The notes beneath the pieces were generated by a model, which saw nothing but the letters and a program-made list of their open reading frames with translations, was not told where the DNA came from and ran no database searches. A program made the translations under genes and the position numbers. From the NCBI RefSeq assembly GCF_030732985.1, contig NZ_JASHJX010000043.1, positions 1 to 40,877 on the forward strand: a DNA stretch of 40,877 nucleotides, written 5' to 3'. This document shows positions 35,418 through 40,877 of this stretch, in pieces; the stretch's first letter is position 1; each line of letters starts with the position of its first letter. Source of the DNA: Nioella sp. MMSF_3534 (lineage in GTDB: Bacteria; Pseudomonadota; Alphaproteobacteria; Rhodobacterales; Rhodobacteraceae).

Positions 35418-36795
35418 ATGCCAGCCCCTCCAGCTTCGTCGCGTCGAATTTGGGGGTCGGAACCAGCTCCACGCCCGCCTTGGACATTCGAACCTCTACC
35501 CCTGCGTCGATCAGTACGGTCTTGAGCCGATCGACTTCGGAGAAATCTTTCGACTCCATGGCACTGGCGCGTGCGTCCAGAAGCGCTTCTTGCAGTGGAA
35601 CTAGCACAGAGAATGCCTCTACGTCACGATAGGCGCCGTCTTTCCAGTCGTTGCCAATTCCGAGAAGTTTCAGTGCAGTAAAGAGTTCTTCACTTCGGCC
35701 TTCACGCGCTAACTTATGAAGCACCGAAATTGCGAGAGGCGTGTTTAGGTCGTCTGCCAGCGCATCGACCACTTCGAGTGGTACACGCCTAGCTAGACTC
35801 TCCACTCCGTCGAGTTGCTCCCGCCACTTTCGCAGCGTCTTCTCCGCATCCTCGGCCTTCTTCGCGGTCCAGTCCATCGGTTTGCCGTAATGGGTCTGTA
35901 GGAACACAAACCGGATCACCTCGCCCGGAATGCCCTGTTCCAGCAGGTCATGCACGGTGAAGAAATTGCCCAGTGACTTGGACATTTTCTTGCCCTCGAC
36001 CTGCAGCATCTCGTTGTGCAGCCAATAGCGCGCGAAGCCGCCCTCGGGATGGGCGCAGCAGCTTTGGGCGATTTCGTTTTCATGATGCGGAAACATCAGG
36101 TCGTTGCCGCCGCCGTGAATGTCGAAGGTTTCGCCAAGCAATTCATAGGCCATGGCGGAGCACTCGATATGCCAGCCGGGCCGCCCTCGGCCCCAGGGGC
36201 TGTCCCAGCCCGGCAGATCGTCGGACGAGGGCTTCCACAACACGAAATCCATCGGATCGCGCTTGTAGGGGGCCACTTCCACCCGGGCACCCGCAATCAT
36301 GTCATCGACCGACCGGCCCGAGAGGCGGCCATAGTCCGGGTAGCTTTTCACCGAGAAGAGCACATGCCCCTCGGCGGCATAGGCATGGCCCTTGGCGATC
36401 AGCTCTTCGATCATTGCCACCATCTGCCCGATATATTGCGTGGCGCGCGGCATCTGGTTCGGCTCCAGCACGCCCAAAGCGGCCATGTCGTCGAGATACC
36501 ATTGCGTGGTTTCGGCGGTGATGTCGCTGATCGGTCGCCCGGTTTCGGCGGCCTTGGCGTTGATCTTGTCATCCACGTCGGTGAAATTGCGCACATAGGT
36601 GACATGATCGGCCCCGTAGACATGGCGCAAAAGCCGGTAGGCCACGTCGAAAGACACCGCCGCCCGCGCATTGCCCATATGGGCGCGGTCATAGACCGTG
36701 GGGCCACAGACATACATGCGCACGTTGCTGGCATCGAGAGGCTCGAAAACCTCTTTCCTTCGGGTGCGGGTGTTGTGAAACCTGATCGTAGTCAT
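35416..36795 (-). CDS. cysS: cysteinyl-tRNA synthetase
   Basis: A 459-residue class Ia aminoacyl-tRNA synthetase charging tRNA-Cys. The zinc Cys in [10 protein letters not shown], the HIGH motif as [15 protein letters not shown], the zinc-binding GWHIECSAM and [18 protein letters not shown], and KMSKS in KKMSKSLGN are all present. The C-terminal helical anticodon-binding part (about 325-455) is encoded by DNA of clearly lower GC than the 5' two thirds, though the frame is intact and the protein looks normal. ATG 36795 follows GAGGAAC. A Cys-rich mini-gene lies 86 bases upstream and three palindromes lie downstream. Confidence 0.96.
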   Translation of the reverse strand: MTTIRFHNTRTRRKEVFEPLDASNVRMYVCGPTVYDRAHMGNARAAVSFDVAYRLLRHVYGADHVTYVRNFTDVDDKINAKAAETGRPISDITAETTQWYLDDMAALGVLEPNQMPRATQYIGQMVAMIEELIAKGHAYAAEGHVLFSVKSYPDYGRLSGRSVDDMIAGARVEVAPYKRDPMDFVLWKPSSDDLPGWDSPWGRGRPGWHIECSAMAYELLGETFDIHGGGNDLMFPHHENEIAQSCCAHPEGGFARYWLHNEMLQVEGKKMSKSLGNFFTVHDLLEQGIPGEVIRFVFLQTHYGKPMDWTAKKAEDAEKTLRKWREQLDGVESLARRVPLEVVDALADDLNTPLAISVLHKLAREGRSEELFTALKLLGIGNDWKDGAYRDVEAFSVLVPLQEALLDARASAMESKDFSEVDRLKTVLIDAGVEVRMSKAGVELVPTPKFDATKLEGLA

Positions 36796-36881
36796 GCCTG
36801 TTCCTCACGAGGGGCGCTCGCGGGCGGGCCTATCAACTTCTGTATTGTTTTGGAAGCAACGAACGGTCCGCCCTGACGATG

Positions 36882-36926
36882 TCAGCCGGTAATAATGCAG
36901 CAGATGATGCAGAGCGTTGCGTTCAT
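36882..36926 (-). CDS. 14-codon Cys-rich leader peptide upstream of cysS (candidate)
   Basis: The minus strand from 36926 reads MNATLCIICCIITG then TGA: three Cys codons (all TGC), four Ile codons and a Cys pair within 14 codons. It ends 86 bases before the cysS start on the same strand. Such a run in front of the Cys-tRNA synthetase gene is what a ribosome-stalling leader would look like. Downstream, GGGCGG (minus strand, 36873-36868) can pair with CCGCCC (36827-36822), competing with a small hairpin just before the cysS binding site, so control at translation is conceivable. No T-run terminator is seen, the peptide's own binding site is weak, and expression is unproven. Confidence 0.55.
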   Translation of the reverse strand: MNATLCIICCIITG

Positions 36927-37059
36927 GGCGGCGACCCTAGCCCGCTTCCGCCGCGCTGCCAAGCCCTTCCGGCAAACTGCCGGGACCGGCGTTGACAAGG
37001 CGGAGATGGCATGCGCCTCTCGGGGCCTTGGAATCACGATCAGACGGACAGGTGCGGCG

Positions 37060-38244
37060 ATGCGGCAATCACGGCGGATTTCGACGTTGAACGGGGATGG
37101 CGACGATGGCTGGGGCCTGTTCATAGAGGCGCGCCGGATGATCGCCGCGGGTGTTGACGTGACCGAGCTGACCATCGGCGAACATGACATCCGCACCGAC
37201 GCCCAGATCCTTGAGGCGATGCATGCCTCGGCTGCGGGCGGCAACACGGGCTACGCCATGATCCCCGGCATCGACGCGCTGCGCGACAAGGTGGCGGCGC
37301 GGGTGACGGAGCGGTCAGGCCTGAAGACGACGCGCGACAATGTGATGATCACACCGGGCGGTCAGGCCGCGCTCTTCATGGCCCATCACGCCGCCTGCGA
37401 CGAGGGCGACCGGGCGCTTTTCATCGACCCCTACTACGCCACCTACCCCGGCACGATCCGGTCCGTGGGCGCGGTGCCGGTGGCGGTGAAGGCGCGCTCG
37501 GCCCATGGCTTCCAGCCCGATCCAGGCGAAATCGCCAAATCCGCACCGGGGGCGAGGTCACTGCTGATCAACTCGCCCAACAACCCAACGGGCGCGGTTT
37601 ATGGCGCGGAAACCATGGCCGGGATCGCCCGCGTGGTGCAGGAGCATGACCTGTGGCTCATCTCCGACGAGGTCTATGACACGCAGGTCTGGGACGGGCC
37701 GCATATCAGCCCGCGCACCCTGCCCGGTATGGCGGACCGCACCATGCAGATCGGGTCGCTCTCGAAAAGCCACGCGATGACCGGATCGCGCTGCGGCTGG
37801 ATCGTGGCGCCCGAGGAGGTGACGGAAAACCTGATCCAGCTGGCCACCAACACCAATTACGGAGTCGCGGGCTTCGTGCAGTCGGCGGGTCTTTTCGCGC
37901 TGGAACTGGGTGAGGATTTCGAGGCGCGCATCGCCGAGCCTTTCCGCCGTCGCCGCGGGCTGGTGCTCGATCTGGTGGCAGGGCAGCAGGTGGTGCGCGC
38001 GATCCCGGCGCAGGGGGCGATGTATGCGATGCTGGATATCCGCGCCACCGGCCTCAGCGGCGAGGACTTCGCCTTTGCCCTGCTGAAACAGCACCATATC
38101 GCGGTGATGCCCGGCGAAAGCTTCGGTCAGGCGGCGGCGGGGCATATCCGCGTGGCCCTGACGGTCGCGGACGACAGGCTTCGCGAGGCGGTGGCGACCT
38201 TGCTGGACTTCGCCCGCGAACGGGCCGGGGCGCTGCAGGATTGA
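37060..38244 (+). CDS. pyridoxal-phosphate-dependent aminotransferase, class I/II
   Basis: A 394-residue fold-type I aminotransferase. Motifs include YAMIPGIDALRDKVA, the PLP-phosphate region ITPGGQAALFMA, NSPNNPTGAVY (substrate-carboxylate loop with the conserved Asn), ISDEVYDTQVW with the cofactor Asp/Tyr, the Schiff-base Lys in GSLSKSHAMTGSRCGW, and the C-terminal Arg in GHIRVAL. Substrate cannot be deduced; aspartate/aromatic-type or a MalY-like activity are possible. The ATG at 37060 is preferred because homology-like sequence begins there; a reading from 36895 would run back into the cysS leader region. Divergent from cysS. Confidence 0.88.
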   Translation: MRQSRRISTLNGDGDDGWGLFIEARRMIAAGVDVTELTIGEHDIRTDAQILEAMHASAAGGNTGYAMIPGIDALRDKVAARVTERSGLKTTRDNVMITPGGQAALFMAHHAACDEGDRALFIDPYYATYPGTIRSVGAVPVAVKARSAHGFQPDPGEIAKSAPGARSLLINSPNNPTGAVYGAETMAGIARVVQEHDLWLISDEVYDTQVWDGPHISPRTLPGMADRTMQIGSLSKSHAMTGSRCGWIVAPEEVTENLIQLATNTNYGVAGFVQSAGLFALELGEDFEARIAEPFRRRRGLVLDLVAGQQVVRAIPAQGAMYAMLDIRATGLSGEDFAFALLKQHHIAVMPGESFGQAAAGHIRVALTVADDRLREAVATLLDFARERAGALQD

Positions 38245-38293
38245 CGCCCGAAAACCGGCGTCACGGGCGGGCGGAATCGGATAGGGTCGCGTC

Positions 38294-39358
38294 ATGACCC
38301 TTTTCGACCTGCCCGACCCCGACACGCTCTATGCCGCGCTTCTGGCCAAGGACCCGGCCTATGACGGGCGCGCCTATGTGGCGGTGCGCTCCACGGGCAT
38401 TTTCTGCCGCTTCACCTGCCCCGCGCGGAAGCCGCTAAGAAAGAACTGCGCCTTCCACCCCACGGCAGGCGCCTGTCTGGAGGCGGGGTTTCGCCCCTGC
38501 AAACGCTGCCACCCCCTGAACCAGAGCGGCGATCCTCTGGTGGAAACCCTGCTGGCCGCGCTCGACCGCGCCCCTGCCCGCCGCTGGCGCGAGGCCGACC
38601 TGGTGGCCATGGGTTACGATCCGTCCACCGTACGCCGCGCTTTCAAACGCCATTTCGGGATGAGCTTTCTCGACATGGCCCGCCAGCGGCGCTTGCGTGA
38701 AGGCTTCACCGCGCTTGGCGATACCGGCAGCGTGACCGAAGCGCAGCTTGATGCCGGGTTCGAGAGCCCCTCCGCCTTCCGCGCCGGGTTCGCCCGGCTT
38801 CTGGGGATTGCGCCGGGCAGCCTGAGGGCGGGCGCGCGACTGCAGGCGGATTGGATCGACACGGCGCTTGGGCCCATGGTGGCGGTCAGCGATGAACGGG
38901 CGCTCTACCTGCTGGAATTTGCCGATCGCAAGGCCCTGCCGACCGAGTTGAAGGCCCTGTGGCGGGACGCGAAAGGCGATCTGGGGCTTGGCCGCCCTGC
39001 CCCGACCGAGCGTGCGGCGCAGGAGCTGGCGGCCTTCATGGAGGGGCAAAACGCCCTCTTCACCGTGCCGCTTGCCCCCGGCGGCACGCCCTTCCAGCGG
39101 CAGGTCTGGGACGCGCTGCAGCGCATTCCGGCGGGCGAAACCCGCAGCTATTCCGACCTCGCCACCCGGATCGGCCGCCCCGAGGCCACCCGCGCCGTTG
39201 CCCGCGCCAATGGGGCCAATCGCATCGCGATCCTGATCCCCTGCCACCGGGTGATCGGCGCCGATGGCAGCCTGACGGGCTATGGCGGCGGGCTCTGGCG
39301 CAAGCGGCGGCTAATCGATATCGAACGTCACTACACCGGGGTTGCGAAATTCGCTTAA
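38294..39358 (+). CDS. ada: bifunctional Ada: methyltransferase/AraC-type activator and O6-methylguanine-DNA methyltransferase
   Basis: A 354-residue alkylation-response protein. The N-terminal Ada zinc domain (about 1-80) has Cys in STGIFCRFTCPAR and FRPCKRC, providing the four zinc ligands including the methyl-phosphotriester acceptor. An AraC-type HTH region spans about 85-180. The C-terminal methyltransferase domain has GTPFQRQVWDALQRIPAGET and the acceptor Cys in IPCHRVIG, followed by YGGGLWRKR. Methylation of the N-terminal Cys turns the protein into an activator in the enteric model. It is on the same strand 49 bases after the aminotransferase gene. Both active sites appear intact. Confidence 0.95.
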   Translation: MTLFDLPDPDTLYAALLAKDPAYDGRAYVAVRSTGIFCRFTCPARKPLRKNCAFHPTAGACLEAGFRPCKRCHPLNQSGDPLVETLLAALDRAPARRWREADLVAMGYDPSTVRRAFKRHFGMSFLDMARQRRLREGFTALGDTGSVTEAQLDAGFESPSAFRAGFARLLGIAPGSLRAGARLQADWIDTALGPMVAVSDERALYLLEFADRKALPTELKALWRDAKGDLGLGRPAPTERAAQELAAFMEGQNALFTVPLAPGGTPFQRQVWDALQRIPAGETRSYSDLATRIGRPEATRAVARANGANRIAILIPCHRVIGADGSLTGYGGGLWRKRRLIDIERHYTGVAKFA

Positions 39359-39393
39359 CATGATAAGCAATTCTGGTGAAGGGAGATGCCGCC

Positions 39394-40779
39394 ATGAACC
39401 ACGACGATCTGCCGAAATGGTCCGCCAGGGCCGCCGCATGGGCGCAGGACTATCACGCCACGCTGCGCGAGAGGCCCGTGCGCCCCGACGTGACACCGGG
39501 CTCGATCCGCGAGGCGCTGCCGGCTGAGGCACCGGAAACGGCGGAACCGATGGACGACATCTTCGCCGATTTCGAACGCATCGTGCCCGGCGCCATGACC
39601 CATTGGCAGCACCCGCGGTTCTTCGCCTATTTCCCGTCGAACGCCTCGCCCGCCTCGATGCTGGCCGAGCAGCTGGCCAACGCGATCAGCGCGCAATGCA
39701 TGCTGTGGCAGACCTCGCCCGCCGCAACCGAGATCGAGGAACGGATGGTGCAATGGCTGCGCGCGGGGCTTGGCCTGCCCGAGGGGTTCACCGGCACGAT
39801 CCATGACAGCGCGACCACCGCGACCCTGTCGGCGGTGCTGACCATGCGCGAACGGGCGCTCGATTGGCGCGGGCTGACCGAAGGCTTGTCGGGTCAGCCC
39901 CGCCTGCGCGTCTATGCCTCGGCCCAGACCCATAGTTCGGTGGACAAGGCGGTGCGGCTTTCAGGGATCGGGCAGGAAAACCTGGTGAAGATCCCCACGC
40001 GGGACGACCTGTCGATGGACCCGGACGCGCTGGCCAAGACCGTTGCCGAGGACCGGGCGGCGGGGCTGGTGCCCGCCGGTGTCATCTTCTGCGCGGGCGG
40101 CACATCGGTCGGGGCTTTCGACGATATCGCCGCCTGCCTGCCCGTTGCGCAGGCCGAGGGGCTTTATACCCATGTGGACGCAGCATGGGCCGGGTCGGCG
40201 ATGATCTGCGCGGAATTCCGGCCCCTCTGGGCGGGGGCCGAGGGCTGCGACTCGATCGTCTTCAACCCCCATAAATGGCTCGGCGTGCAGTTCGACTGCT
40301 CCGTCCAGTTCCTGCGCGATCCGGCCCCGCAGATCCGCACGCTCGGGCTGCGCCCCGACTACCTGGAGACGCTGGAAAGCAGCGAGATCACCGATTTCAA
40401 CGAATGGACCGTGCCGCTTGGCCGCCGCTTCCGGGCGCTGAAACTGTGGTTCGTGCTGCGTGCCTACGGGCTGGAGGGGTTGCGGACCCGCCTGCGCAAT
40501 CACGTGGCCTGGGTGGCGGAACTGGCGGAGCGTGTGGCGGCGATCCCGGGGCTGGAGATCGTGACAGACCCCCGGCTGGCGCTCTTTTCCTTCGCGCATC
40601 GCGACGGGGATGCGGCAACCGAGGCACTGATCCAGAAGGTCAACGCCGATGGCCGCGTCTACCTGACCCAGACCCGCCACGAGGGCCGCTTCGTCATCCG
40701 CATGACGGCGGGCAGTTTCGATTGCACCCGCGAGGATGTGATGATGGTCGAAACTGTCCTGCGGGAAATGCTTGGATAG
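39394..40779 (+). CDS. PLP-dependent group II decarboxylase (aromatic-L-amino-acid decarboxylase-like)
   Basis: A 461-residue decarboxylase of the aromatic-amino-acid/tryptophan/DOPA decarboxylase family. HWQHPRFFAYFPSNASPASM, MLWQTSPAATEIE, HDSATTATLSAV, the Asp in HVDAAWAGSAM, and the Schiff-base Lys in NPHKWLGVQFDCS are visible, ending in the FVIRM block. Length fits the family (about 470). The substrate is probably an aromatic amino acid, though such bacterial enzymes vary. ATG 39394 has GGGAGA upstream; a GTG at 39376 is less likely. It is the last gene, 35 bases after ada. Confidence 0.9.
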   Translation: MNHDDLPKWSARAAAWAQDYHATLRERPVRPDVTPGSIREALPAEAPETAEPMDDIFADFERIVPGAMTHWQHPRFFAYFPSNASPASMLAEQLANAISAQCMLWQTSPAATEIEERMVQWLRAGLGLPEGFTGTIHDSATTATLSAVLTMRERALDWRGLTEGLSGQPRLRVYASAQTHSSVDKAVRLSGIGQENLVKIPTRDDLSMDPDALAKTVAEDRAAGLVPAGVIFCAGGTSVGAFDDIAACLPVAQAEGLYTHVDAAWAGSAMICAEFRPLWAGAEGCDSIVFNPHKWLGVQFDCSVQFLRDPAPQIRTLGLRPDYLETLESSEITDFNEWTVPLGRRFRALKLWFVLRAYGLEGLRTRLRNHVAWVAELAERVAAIPGLEIVTDPRLALFSFAHRDGDAATEALIQKVNADGRVYLTQTRHEGRFVIRMTAGSFDCTREDVMMVETVLREMLG

Positions 40780-40790
40780 GGGGATTTCGC

Positions 40791-40805
40791 CGTGGCTTCG
40801 CCACG
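40791..40805 (+). other. small hairpin after the decarboxylase gene
   Basis: CGTGGC-TTC-GCCACG, a perfect 6-bp stem with a 3-base loop, 11 bases after the stop. It may be the start of a terminator or an intergenic repeat, cut off by the G run that follows. Confidence 0.35.
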
Positions 40806-40810
40806 TCGAT

Positions 40811-40877
<67 letters not shown>

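Overview
The window looks like an alphaproteobacterial chromosome fragment, most likely from the Rhodobacterales (Roseobacter-type). The DNA is GC-rich. The markers that suggest this are a ribosomal protein L21 with a long C-terminal extension, a PhoR sensor without membrane segments, a full pstSCAB-phoUB block, an NDUFAF6-like squalene/phytoene synthase homologue, and an AcoR-like GAF/Fis regulator beside an aldehyde dehydrogenase. This is a judgement from gene content; no database search was run.

Layout. 1-2.7 kb: a pseudouridine catabolism pair (psuK-psuG) and a DUF502 membrane protein. 2.9-4.8 kb: rpsB-tsf, closed by a strong terminator. 5.0-5.8 kb: an orphan LuxR-type regulator on the minus strand. 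6.2-12.3 kb: the minus-strand phosphate operon pstS-pstC-pstA-pstB-phoU-phoB, with a three-unit Pho box upstream of pstS. 12.7-14.7 kb: an ACR3 arsenite exporter convergent with phoR. 14.8-21.3 kb (minus strand): a transsulfuration-type PLP enzyme with a structured leader, proA, proB, obgE, a GNAT acetyltransferase, rpmA and rplU. 21.5-23.3 kb: two related exported proteins of unknown function. 23.44-23.53 kb: tRNA-Ser(CGA).

23.5-30.2 kb is an accessory block of lower GC next to the tRNA. It holds a minus-strand three-gene set: a 1604-residue STAND NTPase with a C-terminal ankyrin-like region, a 231-residue protein I do not recognise that overlaps it, and a zinc-ribbon/HNH nuclease. The combination of a large P-loop switch, a repeat sensor and a nuclease next to a tRNA is what one expects of an anti-phage system. 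This is the best candidate here for an undescribed system. No integrase, transposase or clear attachment-site repeat was found.

30.3-40.8 kb returns to core-like genes: an aldehyde dehydrogenase with its GAF/Fis regulator and a perfect inverted repeat between them; then (minus strand) cysS-cimA-NDUFAF6-like; then (plus strand) an aminotransferase, a bifunctional Ada protein and a PLP-dependent decarboxylase. A 14-codon reading frame with three Cys codons lies upstream of cysS and looks like a leader peptide. Three long palindromes sit between cysS and cimA. The last 65 bases are a pure G run, almost certainly a sequencing or assembly artefact at a contig end.
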